A stretch of 36,364 bases of DNA from Kiloniellaceae bacterium (GCA_021776195.1 JAJFGK010000136.1:1-36364), one strand, 5' to 3'; shown: positions 14,617-23,906, counted from the first letter of the stretch. Numbers and translations are program-made. Notes: generated by a model from the sequence alone, not told the origin.

Positions 14617-17493
14617 TTAGGCTCGTTCAATTCGACAGAGGGTGCACTTGGTCTCCTGCATGTTGGTGACCGAGTCATAGCCATAGGTCTGCGCCGTGTT
14701 CGACGCCTCGCCCAGGACATAGGGGTCGGCCCCCTCAGGATACTTGTGCCTTTGGTCTTCGCCCATCCAATGACCGCCGAAGTGGAAGGGCATGAAGGCG
14801 ACGCCCTGACCGACACGATCGGTCACCAGCGCCTTGACCTTCACCTTCACATCCTCGCCGGCGGGCGAATGGAGCCAGACCATCTCGCCATCCCTGATGC
14901 CGCCGTTGTTGGCATCGACCGGATTGATCTCGACGAACATATCCTGCTGGAGCTCGGCCAGCCACGGATTGGAGCGAGTCTCCTCGCCGCCGCCCTCGTA
15001 CTCGACCAACCGGCCTGAGGTGAGGATCGTCGGGAAGTTCTTCGAGTAGTCGACGTCCTGGATGGATTTGTAGAGGATCGGCAAGCGGTACATCTTGCGA
15101 TCCTCGTAGGTCGGATAGTCGGCCACCAGGTCACGCCGCGGGGTGTAAAGCGGCTCGCGGTGCAAGGGCACCGGATCCGGGAAGTTCCACACCACGGTGC
15201 GGGCCTTGGCGTTGCCGAAGGGGGCGCAGCCGTGCTTGATGGCGACGCGCTGGATCCCGCCCGACAGGTCGGTCTTCCAGTTGGTCTTTTCCCCGGCGAT
15301 GCCGTCGATCACCGCCCGTTCCTCGGCCGTGAGATCCGTGTCCCAGCCGAGCTTCTGCAGCATGGCCATGGTGAACTCGGGATAACCGTCCTCGATCTCC
15401 GATCCCACCGGATAGCTGCCCTCGGCCAGCAGGTTCTCGCCTTCCCGCTCGACGCCGAAACGCGCCCGGAAACAAAGACCGCCCTCGGCCACCGGCTTGG
15501 AGGGATCGTAGAGCACCGGCGTTCCCGGATGGCCCATCTCCGGCGTGCCCCAGCAGGGCCATGGCATGCCGTAGTACTCGCCATCGGCCGGACCGCCGCG
15601 CGCTTGCAGGGTGGTGCGGTCGAAGGTGTGCTGGTTGGCCATATGGAGTTTCAGCCGCTCGGGCGATTGGCCGGTGTAGCCGATCGTCCACATGCCGCGG
15701 TTGATTTCGCCGGTGATGTCCTCGACCAGCGGCTCGCCGCTTTCCTCGTTCACCTTGATGTTCTTGAACATCTCGTCGGCGAAACCGAGTTTCTTGGCGA
15801 GCAGGTAGAGGATCGTGTGGTCGGGCTTCGATTCGAAGAGCGGATCGAAAACCTTGTCACGCCACTGGATCGACCGGTTGGACGCGGTGACCGACCCGTA
15901 GGTCTCGAACTGCGTGGCCGCCGGCAGGAGATAGGTGCCCTCCTTGCGATCCTGCATCACCGCCGTCATGGTCGGATAGGGATCGATGACGACCAGGAGG
16001 TCGAGCTTTTCCATCGCCGTCTTCATTTCCGGCAGACGGGTCTGCGAGTTCGGCGCGTGGCCGTCGAAGACCATGGCCCGCAGGTTGTCCGGCTGGTCCA
16101 TGTTGGCCTTGTCCTCAAGGACCAGGTCGAACCAGCGCGCCACCGTCACACCCTTGGACTCCATCAGCTCCTTGCTGTGGAAACGGCCCAACAGGTAGTC
16201 GTAGTCGACGTCCCAGACCCGCGCCCAGTGCTTCCAGGACCCGGTCTTGATGCCGTAGTAGCCCGGCAGTGTGTGGGACAGCACGCCCAGATCGGTGGCA
16301 CCCTGCACGTTGTCGTGGCCGCGGAAGATATTGGCGCCGCCGCCCTGGGTGCCGATCGTGCCCAACGCCAGACCCAGGATGCAGTAGGCCCGGGTGTTGT
16401 TGTTGCCGTTGGTGTGCTGGGTCCCGCCCATGCACCAGATGATGGTGAAGGGCCGGTTGTTGGCCAGGGTTCTGGCGACCCGCCGCAACTGCGAGCCCGG
16501 CACGCCGGTCACCCGCTCGACCTCGTCGGGCGTCCACTGCTTCACTTCCTGCTTGATCTGCTCAAGGCCCCAGACCCGCTGGCGGATGAACTCCTTGTCC
16601 TCCCAGCCGTTCTCGAAGACGTGCCAGAGGATGCCCCAGATCAGGGCGACGTCGGTGCCCGGGCGGAACCGCACGTACTCGTCGGCGTGGGCCGCCGTGC
16701 GGGTGAAGCGCGGATCGCAAACGATGAAGGGCGCGTTGTTCTGCTCCTTCGCCTTGAGCATATGTTGCAATGCCACCGGATGCGCTTCGGCCGGGTTGCC
16801 GCCGATCTGGAAGATGGCGCGCGAGTTGTGGATGTCGTTGTAGCTGTTGGTCATCGCGCCATAGCCCCAGGTGTTGGCGACACCCGCGACCGTGGTGGAG
16901 TGACAGATCCGCGCCTGATGGTCTCCGTTGTTGGAGCCCCAGAAGGCGTAGAACTTGCGGAACAGATAGGCCTGCTCGTTGCTGTGCTTGGCGGAGCCCA
17001 GCCAGTAGACCGAGTCGGGACCCGATTCCTGGCGGATCTTCAGCATGGAATCGCCGATCTCGTCGATCGCCTGTTCCCAGGACACGCGCTTCCACTTTCC
17101 GCCTTCCATCTTCACCGGATACTTCAAGCGGCGTTCGCCATGGGCATGCTCGCGCACCGATGCGCCCTTGGCGCAGTGGGCGCCGAGGTTGAAGGGGCTG
17201 TCCCAGCCCGGCTCCTGCCCGATCCAAACGCCATCCTGAACTTCTGCCAGAACGGTGCAGCCGACCGAGCAGTGGGTGCAGATCGACTTTACGATCTTCA
17301 CTTCGCCCTTGGTCTGCGCCGCGGCCTGTTTAACCCTGCCGGCAACCGGCAAGCCGGCGACGGCGGCGCCGCCCACGGCCAAACCCGATCGCCTCAAGAA
17401 GGTGCGACGGTCAATCGACCCCCCGGTCATACCCGAGAGTGCCTTTGACAAACGGGGGCCATTCGCAACCCCATTCGTCTTTTTCGTTAGCAT
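14617..17493 (-). CDS. fdhA: Formate dehydrogenase major subunit (Mo/W-bis-MGD)
   Basis: 958 residues. A Tat signal with RRTFLRRSG (29-37) directs the folded protein to the periplasm. A 4Fe-4S site follows (Cys72, Cys75, Cys79, Cys107), then the molybdopterin domains. The metal-ligand position is Cys197 in RICHSTTVAG followed by His198; E. coli FdnG has selenocysteine here, so this is a Cys-type enzyme and needs no SECIS. Further landmarks are the ARICHSTTV..GYGAMTNS region and a C-terminal dinucleotide-binding domain with SGRLVEYEGGG. It oxidises formate to CO2. A Tat-target small protein gene and a TorD-like chaperone gene lie directly upstream in the same operon. Confidence 0.93.
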   Translation of the reverse strand: MLTKKTNGVANGPRLSKALSGMTGGSIDRRTFLRRSGLAVGGAAVAGLPVAGRVKQAAAQTKGEVKIVKSICTHCSVGCTVLAEVQDGVWIGQEPGWDSPFNLGAHCAKGASVREHAHGERRLKYPVKMEGGKWKRVSWEQAIDEIGDSMLKIRQESGPDSVYWLGSAKHSNEQAYLFRKFYAFWGSNNGDHQARICHSTTVAGVANTWGYGAMTNSYNDIHNSRAIFQIGGNPAEAHPVALQHMLKAKEQNNAPFIVCDPRFTRTAAHADEYVRFRPGTDVALIWGILWHVFENGWEDKEFIRQRVWGLEQIKQEVKQWTPDEVERVTGVPGSQLRRVARTLANNRPFTIIWCMGGTQHTNGNNNTRAYCILGLALGTIGTQGGGANIFRGHDNVQGATDLGVLSHTLPGYYGIKTGSWKHWARVWDVDYDYLLGRFHSKELMESKGVTVARWFDLVLEDKANMDQPDNLRAMVFDGHAPNSQTRLPEMKTAMEKLDLLVVIDPYPTMTAVMQDRKEGTYLLPAATQFETYGSVTASNRSIQWRDKVFDPLFESKPDHTILYLLAKKLGFADEMFKNIKVNEESGEPLVEDITGEINRGMWTIGYTGQSPERLKLHMANQHTFDRTTLQARGGPADGEYYGMPWPCWGTPEMGHPGTPVLYDPSKPVAEGGLCFRARFGVEREGENLLAEGSYPVGSEIEDGYPEFTMAMLQKLGWDTDLTAEERAVIDGIAGEKTNWKTDLSGGIQRVAIKHGCAPFGNAKARTVVWNFPDPVPLHREPLYTPRRDLVADYPTYEDRKMYRLPILYKSIQDVDYSKNFPTILTSGRLVEYEGGGEETRSNPWLAELQQDMFVEINPVDANNGGIRDGEMVWLHSPAGEDVKVKVKALVTDRVGQGVAFMPFHFGGHWMGEDQRHKYPEGADPYVLGEASNTAQTYGYDSVTNMQETKCTLCRIERA

Positions 17494-17551
17494 TGACCTC
17501 TCCTATTTTTTCCGCTGTCACGTGAATTGCCGAAGACCCGACCGACCGGCG

Positions 17552-17743
17552 CTAAAACCTCGCGAGCCGGTAGTAGGTCTTGACGTGTTCGGTCTCCTGA
17601 TAGCCCTTGCCTTGCTCGGGCGTCTCCGTGGCCTTGGCGCCTGTCGCGCTCAGGGCAACGGCCGCGGCGCCCGCCGCGCCGGCACCGACGGCCTTGCGGA
17701 AGAAGTCCCGCCGGCCGACAGAGGTTTCTTCTTTTACACTCAT
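17552..17743 (-). CDS. Small Tat-signal protein of the formate dehydrogenase region
   Basis: 63 residues. Almost half is a twin-arginine signal, GRRDFFRKAVGAGAAGAAAV (10-29), ending near AKA. The rest is a short tail with TEHVKTYYRLARF. This is the pattern of the small formate-dehydrogenase-region Tat-target family (TIGR02811), known from operons like this one; its role is not established. The start is the ATG at 17743, just before the signal; longer versions add only an Arg-rich, non-conserved stretch. It lies between the TorD-like chaperone and fdhA. Confidence 0.8.
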   Translation of the reverse strand: MSVKEETSVGRRDFFRKAVGAGAAGAAAVALSATGAKATETPEQGKGYQETEHVKTYYRLARF

Positions 17744-17891
17744 GGATCCACCTTCCTTTCTTGGTGAAGCCTCGCCTTTCTCGGTGAAGCTGCGACCTCG
17801 CCGGGGCGAAGCCCTTCTCATCGAAGCTCTACTCGAGACGGGGAACCTCACAGAGGCCGTCTCAACCTCTTTGCCCAGCCGACGACAGATG

Positions 17892-18518
17892 TCAGGCCGC
17901 CATATCGAATGCCTCGGACTCGATCGTCATGAAGAGCTGGCCGATCTTGCCCACCGGCATATAGAACATCGCCGACGGGGCGGCCTGCAGATCCTCGAAG
18001 AACCGCGGCGCCCAACTGGCGACGTGCTTGTGAAAGAACTCCTTTTGGGTCTCCAGACTCGCCGGCGCCCCGAACGCCCCGATGATCAAGCCCAACATGA
18101 TCTCGCAGAGGGCCGCGATATGGTCTTCCGGCTCGCTGACGTCTTCGGCTCGGGCAATCCCGAGCTCGCCCATGTCCGCGCGCAGGCGGGCCAGCGGTTT
18201 CTCGTTCAAAAAGCCCGAAATGTAGTAGGACCCGAAGGGCAAGAGCTCGCCCTGGCCGACGCCGATGAAGAGGTTAAAGTATTCCTCTCTGAGGGCCTCG
18301 GTGTTCGTCACCTTCGCGGCGCTCGACAGGGTCGCCACCGCCTCGCCCAGCTCCGTCGTGCGATCGCCGCCCAGGGCGCGGCAGTAGGCGAGCGCCTCCT
18401 CATCGGGTTCGCTGGCCAGCAAGCGCGCCAAGAGGGCGTACCAATGGGCACGCAGAGCCTCTTCCTCTCCGCCCGCCAGTTGGTCGTACTCAGCGACCAC
18501 GAGAACTCCTCTTCCCAT
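17892..18518 (-). CDS. TorD/DmsD-family redox enzyme maturation chaperone
   Basis: 208 residues, all helical. The family pattern is seen in LLPFGSYYISGFLNEKPLARL (kept here as the shorter SYYISGFLNEKPL) and in the signature SEPEDHIAALCEIM. Such chaperones bind the Tat signal or the folded core of molybdoenzymes during cofactor insertion; the client here is most likely FdhA. It is the first gene of the operon, about 170 bases downstream of a strong promoter. ATG at 18518. Confidence 0.85.
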   Translation of the reverse strand: MGRGVLVVAEYDQLAGGEEEALRAHWYALLARLLASEPDEEALAYCRALGGDRTTELGEAVATLSSAAKVTNTEALREEYFNLFIGVGQGELLPFGSYYISGFLNEKPLARLRADMGELGIARAEDVSEPEDHIAALCEIMLGLIIGAFGAPASLETQKEFFHKHVASWAPRFFEDLQAAPSAMFYMPVGKIGQLFMTIESEAFDMAA

Positions 18519-18854
18519 TCGCCGTGGGCAAGTTCGCGGGTGTTTCGAGAGTTAGCGGGCCCTGTGTAAAGGCCTTCTTGAACGCCCTTGTCATTCCCCG
18601 AGCCACCCTGACGGCTCACCCCGGCTTCGCGCCGGCCAAAATATTGCCCCTGTTACGGGTGCGATTGACCAACGCTAGGTTGGCTATCACCCAAATTAGA
18701 TCTGCTTTTGACAACCCTGTCAACGAATTGCCGAGCGCGCAAAACACCTGGTCGTGAACGCTGTATCGGCGGCAATCCCGATTATCTCGGCGGGACAAGG
18801 AGGATGGCGCTCCGGCAGCCCGGCGAGCCCTGCGCGCAAGGCTTCCCGGCACGG
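18519..18854. other. Upstream region of the formate dehydrogenase operon
   Basis: 336 bp, divergent from nothing: the motility TPR gene ends at 18855. It holds the promoter at 18695-18723, a hairpin CCGGC/GCCGG (18621-18625 and 18631-18635) in the leader, and CCAAC/GTTGG near 18669-18683 just below the expected transcription start. The remainder shows nothing coding. Confidence 0.5.
18695..18723 (-). promoter_or_regulatory. Near-consensus sigma-70 promoter of the fdh operon
   Basis: On the minus strand, TTGACA (18718-18723) is followed by exactly 17 bases and TCTAAT (18695-18700), a full -35 match and five of six at -10. The -35 box is half of the palindrome TTGACA-ACCC-TGTCAA (18708-18723), which could be an operator. 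Transcription would begin near 18688 and run into the TorD-like gene, small Tat protein gene, fdhA and fdhB. Confidence 0.65.
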
Positions 18855-21800
18855 TCAGTTCAGGGCGCTGAGCCGCCCGGACTTCACCATCTCGCGGTAC
18901 CCGGCCATAAAGGCCTGAGCTTCGTTCAGTTGACCCAGACCCTCGGCGATGGTTCGAAACCCCGACGAATCGATATCGTTGGCCAGCAGGGCGAAAATCT
19001 CGCCTTTGGGCGTACCTGACATGGGCCCGCCGTAGCGCTTGTTCAGGTCGATCAGCTTGACGCGGTCGTCGGCCAGGGTCAGGGCGATCGCCAGGTTCAG
19101 CACGATTCGCGCCTGTCGCTCTCCAAGGGGCCCGTCCGGCGGGTCCTTCGGCACGAGTTGGCGCAGGGACGATGCGACCGAAGACCAGTCGCCCGCCTCC
19201 CACTGTATTTCCGCCCGCAGCTCGACCGCCTCGACCGAGGTATCGTTGTTGAGCAGCGCGAGGGCCTTCTCGCGGCGCCCCATGGCGGCCAGCGCACGGG
19301 CACGCAGATGACGGCGTTGATCGGCCAGACCCTGGGGTATCGACTGGACCCGTGTGTCGTCGAGCGCCTGCAATGCCCGGGGCGCCTGCTGGTCGAGCAG
19401 CCGGACCACGGCAAGACGCGCACCGACCCGGGCCCTCTCTTCGCCTTCGAGGCGATAAGCCACCTGATCGTCCAGCAGATTTGCCGCCTTTTCGAGCAGA
19501 TCGACCTCGACCAGGCGGTCGGCCAGGCGTTCGATCACCCGCTCGCCGTCGCGGCCGGCCGGGGTCAACTCCTTGAAGTGCTCATAGATCGCCAGTGCCT
19601 TCAGCGGCGCGACCGGCGTGGCTTCCTCGTCGAGGAAAACTTTCGTGAAGATATCACGCATTTGGCCTGTGACGCCGGCGGACCGGGCGCTGTCGGGATA
19701 GTGCGATGCGGCGAAGCGGTAGGTCCGCAGCGCCTCCTCGTACTGTCGGTCCTCATGGTAGAGCTCGCCGAGTCGCAGCAGGATCGTAAGCTCGAACTGG
19801 TCGCCGCGCCATGAATAGCGCAGATGCTCCAATTCCTTGGTCACCTCGTGGCGATCCATTCTGCCTTCGGCCAATGCCAGTTCCAGCAACCCGAGTCGGG
19901 CTCGAACGCGCGCCGCGCCATAGCCGTGATCCTTGATCTCGCGCCAGATCTTCGCCGCCAGATCGAAGTCCTCGTCGAGGAAAAAACGTCGACCGAGCAG
20001 GTACTTGGTGCTTGCTTCTTCGTTCGAGGAAAGTTCGCCCCGGGTCAGTGAGATCAAATACTCGCTGGCGCCGCCGGAGTCGCCGATCCCGAGCCGGGCC
20101 TCGGCCGCGAGCAACTGCAGCCGGTTGGCGACACGCGGCGGATAGGCGCCGATCAATCCGTCGGACAGCTCGAAGGCGCTGGCCGCGGCCTGCCAATCCT
20201 GTGCAACCGCCGCCAGGGCCGCCTGCCATAGCAATGCCTCCCATTCGCTGGCCAGCGCAGGGTGGGACAGGATCTCGGCGGCCCGGTCGTAGTCGTGCAA
20301 GATAAAGGCGCTGACCCCGGTCATAAGCAAAGACTGAGGGTCCTCGGCGAAGCGCGGCGCCTCGCTCGCGACAACCTCGAGCAGCCCCAGCGTTTCGGTC
20401 GCCAGTCCCCATGAGAAGTGGAACCGGGCAAGATCCAGATGGGCGAGTTCGGGCGCATCGGACGAAGACTTGATGGTCTGCTGCATCAGGGCATGCTTGC
20501 GCTCCAGAAAGGTCTCGTCGTCCTGCTGACGCCAGGCCGGGAGATCGAACAGGCGATGGCCGGTCAGTACGGCGTTCGGGTCGCCGGGCCGGGCGGCGCG
20601 GATCTTGGCGTTCGAAACCAACAGACCGTTGCGGTCTCGGATCAGCACGCCGCTGCGCGCCGCGGCCACCTCGAGGCTGTCCGAGATCGGCAACAGGGCC
20701 ACGCCCTGTTGTGACGGCAAGGCGACGAACTGCGGATAGCGATGGGCCCGGGCAACCCCGACCCCCTGCTCGGCGACCGGCACCACGGCCAGACGCTCGT
20801 TCGTGTCGGGATCGGTAATCCACTGAATTCGTCCGCCGCCGGACACCGCAAAGCGCAACACCGCCTGGTCGCCATCGGCCGCCAGGTCGGCTTCGAGGCT
20901 GCGCTCCGGCAAGGGGCTGCGGCGGCGTATGTCGACCAGCCATCCCCCCGTGAGCTCCGCCGTCAGCCGCGGCACCTGGTCGGGTGACGTGCCGAGGCGG
21001 ATCACCGTGGCCTCGGCATTGTCCATCTGCCGGACGTGACCCAGTCCCAGATCGTCTTGTGTCAAACGATCCAATGCACCGGCCGCAAGCGGGCGGTCGA
21101 ACACCAGCCAGATATCGCCGCCATAACGAAAGGCGGCGGCGCGCGTGGGCTCGGTCCAGGTAAAGCGAAGGGTCAGAGGGTGCTGCGCCTGGCGCGTACC
21201 AGGAGCTGCCTCTTGACCCGCCAGCCAAAGGGGTGCCGGCAGCACCTCCAGTCGCCCGCCGCCATCGGCCGCGGCGCTGGGGGACCCCGTCGCTTGGACG
21301 TCCTGGGACGATTGGGCCGCGGATGAAGGCCTTTTGCCCGGCACGACGGCCGTCGGGCGGGTCGCGGGCTCGGGCGATCCGCCGGGTGTTTTCGCGGTCT
21401 GCGTCGTGCCGGCTTTCGCGCCCGATGAATCCGCCCTTGCGGGCGCCGGCGCGGGTGCTTTCGGCGCGGCAGCTTTCGGCGCGGCACCGCCGCCCGGATT
21501 GGTCGTTTTCGGCTTGCGCCGGACCTGATCCAGAGCCGGGGGCAGGATCGACATCGGCGCCGCCCCATCGGCAGTCTTGGCCGGGCCGGCCTTGGCACCT
21601 TCGCCGCGCGACGGCGCCGCTTGCGGGTCGGCCCGGGCGGTCTCGCTCGGCTTGGCAGCAGCCTGCGCCGTGGCCACTCGATCGACCGTCGCCTGCAGCG
21701 TCTTCGATGGTTGGGCCGCCGCCGCGGTCGTCTCGGCAGCCTTGGCCGGCTTGGCCGTTCGGGGGGCGCCCAACAGATCGATCACGACCCGATTGGTCAG

Positions 21801-22148
21801 CGCGAAGTGCTTGATTTCGTAGTCACCGGTCAGGGCGATGCGGAGACTGCGCCCGTCGCTGCCGGCCTCGGCCTCGCCAAGATAGCCACGGAGCCGCGCC
21901 AAGGCCTTGGCGGTGGCGAAACGGGCGGGCCGGTCGAATGTCACCACGAGAGACTGGCCCTGTACCTTCGCCTGGTAGCCAACCGGGCTGGGCCAGTCGA
22001 AGACCAATCGCCCGAAGTCGGCGTGACGACCGCCACGCAGCCCCACCTTCTCCTGCGCGAGACCGACCGAGGGCAACGCAAGTACCAGGGCGGCCAGCAG
22101 CGCCATCAGCAGGACCGGAATCCGGAGGTCGGCGAGGATCCGGTTCAT
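18855..22148 (-). CDS. Large periplasmic TPR-type protein in the motility cluster
   Basis: 1097 residues. A signal peptide (about 10-32, ending LAQ) is followed by a small beta-rich domain (about 40-130: GRLVFDWPSP ... VVIDLLGAP) that resembles AMIN domains, which bind cell-wall or secretin partners. A Pro/Ala/Lys low-complexity linker (about 130-310), a second beta-rich part (about 320-480), and then a long helical half (about 560-1060) with repeated Ala/Leu-rich TPR-like helix pairs follow. It overlaps the MotB-like gene upstream by an ATGA (22145-22148), tying it to the stator-related pair. A role in anchoring or assembling motor parts in the periplasm is inference. Confidence 0.6.
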   Translation of the reverse strand: MNRILADLRIPVLLMALLAALVLALPSVGLAQEKVGLRGGRHADFGRLVFDWPSPVGYQAKVQGQSLVVTFDRPARFATAKALARLRGYLGEAEAGSDGRSLRIALTGDYEIKHFALTNRVVIDLLGAPRTAKPAKAAETTAAAAQPSKTLQATVDRVATAQAAAKPSETARADPQAAPSRGEGAKAGPAKTADGAAPMSILPPALDQVRRKPKTTNPGGGAAPKAAAPKAPAPAPARADSSGAKAGTTQTAKTPGGSPEPATRPTAVVPGKRPSSAAQSSQDVQATGSPSAAADGGGRLEVLPAPLWLAGQEAAPGTRQAQHPLTLRFTWTEPTRAAAFRYGGDIWLVFDRPLAAGALDRLTQDDLGLGHVRQMDNAEATVIRLGTSPDQVPRLTAELTGGWLVDIRRRSPLPERSLEADLAADGDQAVLRFAVSGGGRIQWITDPDTNERLAVVPVAEQGVGVARAHRYPQFVALPSQQGVALLPISDSLEVAAARSGVLIRDRNGLLVSNAKIRAARPGDPNAVLTGHRLFDLPAWRQQDDETFLERKHALMQQTIKSSSDAPELAHLDLARFHFSWGLATETLGLLEVVASEAPRFAEDPQSLLMTGVSAFILHDYDRAAEILSHPALASEWEALLWQAALAAVAQDWQAAASAFELSDGLIGAYPPRVANRLQLLAAEARLGIGDSGGASEYLISLTRGELSSNEEASTKYLLGRRFFLDEDFDLAAKIWREIKDHGYGAARVRARLGLLELALAEGRMDRHEVTKELEHLRYSWRGDQFELTILLRLGELYHEDRQYEEALRTYRFAASHYPDSARSAGVTGQMRDIFTKVFLDEEATPVAPLKALAIYEHFKELTPAGRDGERVIERLADRLVEVDLLEKAANLLDDQVAYRLEGEERARVGARLAVVRLLDQQAPRALQALDDTRVQSIPQGLADQRRHLRARALAAMGRREKALALLNNDTSVEAVELRAEIQWEAGDWSSVASSLRQLVPKDPPDGPLGERQARIVLNLAIALTLADDRVKLIDLNKRYGGPMSGTPKGEIFALLANDIDSSGFRTIAEGLGQLNEAQAFMAGYREMVKSGRLSALN

Positions 22149-22924
22149 AAGGTGTCCTCGCCACGGTCGTCTTGAATCACGATGTCAACTTGCGTGCCGC
22201 TCGACGTCTCCGCCCGGCGCGCGCCCAAGACCTGCAGCCGGCCCAGGTAACCGGCGCCACGCAGCGCCTCGGCGACCTGCAGCGCAACAGCTGTTGCATT
22301 GGTCCAGTCCGACCCCGCCGCTGACCCGTCTGCCGGGGTGGTGCCGAGAGGACTGAACCCGATGACCGAAACCCGCTGTTCGACGGACTGCAACAACCCG
22401 CTGAGCGCGAAGATCAGGCCTTGGCCTCCTGGGCTCAGGTCCGGCACGACCGGGCGTTGATTCTCGGCGAAGACGCCAGCTTGATCCGCGGCGGCCGGAA
22501 GAAAAAAATCCGCAACCGCGAAACGCAGGATCAAGCGGTCGCCAGCCTTGATGATTTCACGCTTGGCAAGGCTCGGCGAGGATCGCATGTGTTCCGTCAA
22601 CAGGCTGTAGAGATACTCGAGGTTCTTGCCGGGCAGGTGCGTCACACGGTCGATGTTGAGTGTTTCGCGGGTCAGGGGGACCTTCTGCTCCCGCACCGAA
22701 TCCAATCCTTCGGCAAGCGAGTCGGCCAGGTTCTGCCAGCGCACCTCGTCGAGGCTCGACATCGAGAAGACCAGCACGAAAAAGGTCAGCATCAAGGCGA
22801 TCAGGTCGGTAAAGGTCACCATCCAGGCTTGCCGCGACGCGCCCGCGCCAGCCCTTGGACGATAGATTCCCAAGGGGTCGGCCAGCGCGACAGCGGAACT
22901 GGTTGCCGGCAGCTGCTCGGTCAT
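22145..22924 (-). CDS. MotB/OmpA-like motor protein with intact ion-binding Asp
   Basis: 259 residues. One transmembrane helix (about 34-56) contains WMVTFTDLIALMLTFFV; Asp40 sits where MotB has its proton- or sodium-binding aspartate. A plug-like segment follows, then a periplasmic domain (about 125-255) that is OmpA-like in layout but weak in the usual peptidoglycan motif. The start overlaps the stop of the other MotB-like gene in an ATGA (22921-22924), and its own end overlaps the TPR gene the same way. No motA is in the window. It could be a stator B subunit or a stator-like accessory. Confidence 0.7.
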   Translation of the reverse strand: MTEQLPATSSAVALADPLGIYRPRAGAGASRQAWMVTFTDLIALMLTFFVLVFSMSSLDEVRWQNLADSLAEGLDSVREQKVPLTRETLNIDRVTHLPGKNLEYLYSLLTEHMRSSPSLAKREIIKAGDRLILRFAVADFFLPAAADQAGVFAENQRPVVPDLSPGGQGLIFALSGLLQSVEQRVSVIGFSPLGTTPADGSAAGSDWTNATAVALQVAEALRGAGYLGRLQVLGARRAETSSGTQVDIVIQDDRGEDTL

Positions 22925-23628
22925 GGCCTGCTCGGCCTGGCCGGGCCCGCCGCGGCATCCCCGCCGGCCTCTATGAGAGGCCGCGCCGACATGCGAATCT
23001 CGAAGCGAACGCGTTCGCGCCCCTCATCGAAGAAACCGACCTGGAGACGTTCGACGGGCAACCCCCGCGCCGTCAAACTCTCCGCCAGGGTCTGCAGGCG
23101 CGCGCCGGCAAGGCTGGACAGGCCGCGCGACTTTGGGTCCCGGGCATGCAAAAACCTCATTTCATAGTCGTAGGCCTGCCCCTGTATGCGGAGGGTCTCG
23201 ACCAGGCGATCCAAAATTCCGTTCCGGCCGGCATGGAGACGCGCCTCGCCATTCAGGAAGAACGATCCGGCGGCGAGTTCCAAACTCATGATCGGTCCCC
23301 GCGGCGTCTCGCGCCGCTGCACGGCGGGCAGCATAGCCTCGAAAAGCTGGCCCACGGCGGTCAAGGCGAAGGAGGTGGTCTCCATCGGCCCGGACGCGGC
23401 AGACTGTGCCGAGACATTCCTCGCCACCACTACTTGGCCGTTGAAGGCTCGGTTCACGCTCGACAGAACCGCGTCCACCTTCAAGACCTCCAAGCTGGAC
23501 CGCGCATTCAGCAGGATGAAGAATGCCAGAAGCAGCAGCTTCAAGCTCAGTAGGGGTACGAGACTGGATTCGCCCCACTTCGCCGCGGTCGGCGGCACTT
23601 TCAGATCCTGCGGGTTCATGCTGTCCAT
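22921..23628 (-). CDS. MotB-like membrane protein without the ion-binding Asp
   Basis: About 235 residues. The single membrane helix (about 22-42) is LLSLKLLLLAFFILL. It aligns with that of the next gene through the shared FF(V/I)L and SSL(D/E) positions, and the aspartate is replaced by Ser (Ser28 from this start) with a Lys two residues on. The periplasmic part (about 130-225) resembles the C-terminal domain of the partner. It is thus a paralogue that cannot carry ions by the known mechanism. Start is uncertain: ATGs at 23649, 23628 and 23619 are all in frame and none has a strong ribosome site. Confidence 0.6.
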   Translation of the reverse strand: MDSMNPQDLKVPPTAAKWGESSLVPLLSLKLLLLAFFILLNARSSLEVLKVDAVLSSVNRAFNGQVVVARNVSAQSAASGPMETTSFALTAVGQLFEAMLPAVQRRETPRGPIMSLELAAGSFFLNGEARLHAGRNGILDRLVETLRIQGQAYDYEMRFLHARDPKSRGLSSLAGARLQTLAESLTARGLPVERLQVGFFDEGRERVRFEIRMSARPLIEAGGDAAAGPARPSRP

Positions 23629-23761
23629 CCCGCGGCTAGAGCCTTTCATTGTCATGGGAAACCATTTGACCGGGATTATTCTGTCTTCTGGCAAGGCGCG
23701 CTTCGAAGGGCGATAGGCGTATCGCTCGAGAAGCGGAACGCGGCCAGAAGGCAAGAGAACC

Positions 23762-23870
23762 CGGCCTTCGGTGGGCCATAGGGGATCATCGGGTGCGTTC
23801 CGCTGTTTGCCCGATGCTTAAGCATCGCGCCGCACAGCGCGCCTTCCCGAATGATCGCCTATGACCCATC
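23762..23870. repeat. Palindromic repeat element, copy 2
   Basis: It has the same plan as 1-109: left flank CGGCCTTCGGTGGG (23762-23775), 15-nt arm CCATAGGGGATCATC (23776-23790), core (23791-23848), opposing arm GAATGATCGCCTATG (23849-23863), then CCCATC (23865-23870). The arms pair with one mismatch and single-base bulges. The core matches copy 1 at all but eight of 57 positions; one difference is a G-C to C-G swap between paired sites (23803 and 23837, approximate). It lies between the cheZ stop and the MotB-like gene, in no coding frame. Confidence 0.8.
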
Positions 23871-23906
23871 AAACGATTTCCCATGACAAAAGAAAGTCGC
23901 TAGCGA

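Noticed and set aside
16880..16910. Selenocysteine in FdhA
   Set aside because: The codon at the ligand position encodes Cys197, not an in-frame TGA.
15160..17448. A 762-residue plus-strand open frame
   Set aside because: Antisense to fdhA, without any recognisable domain.
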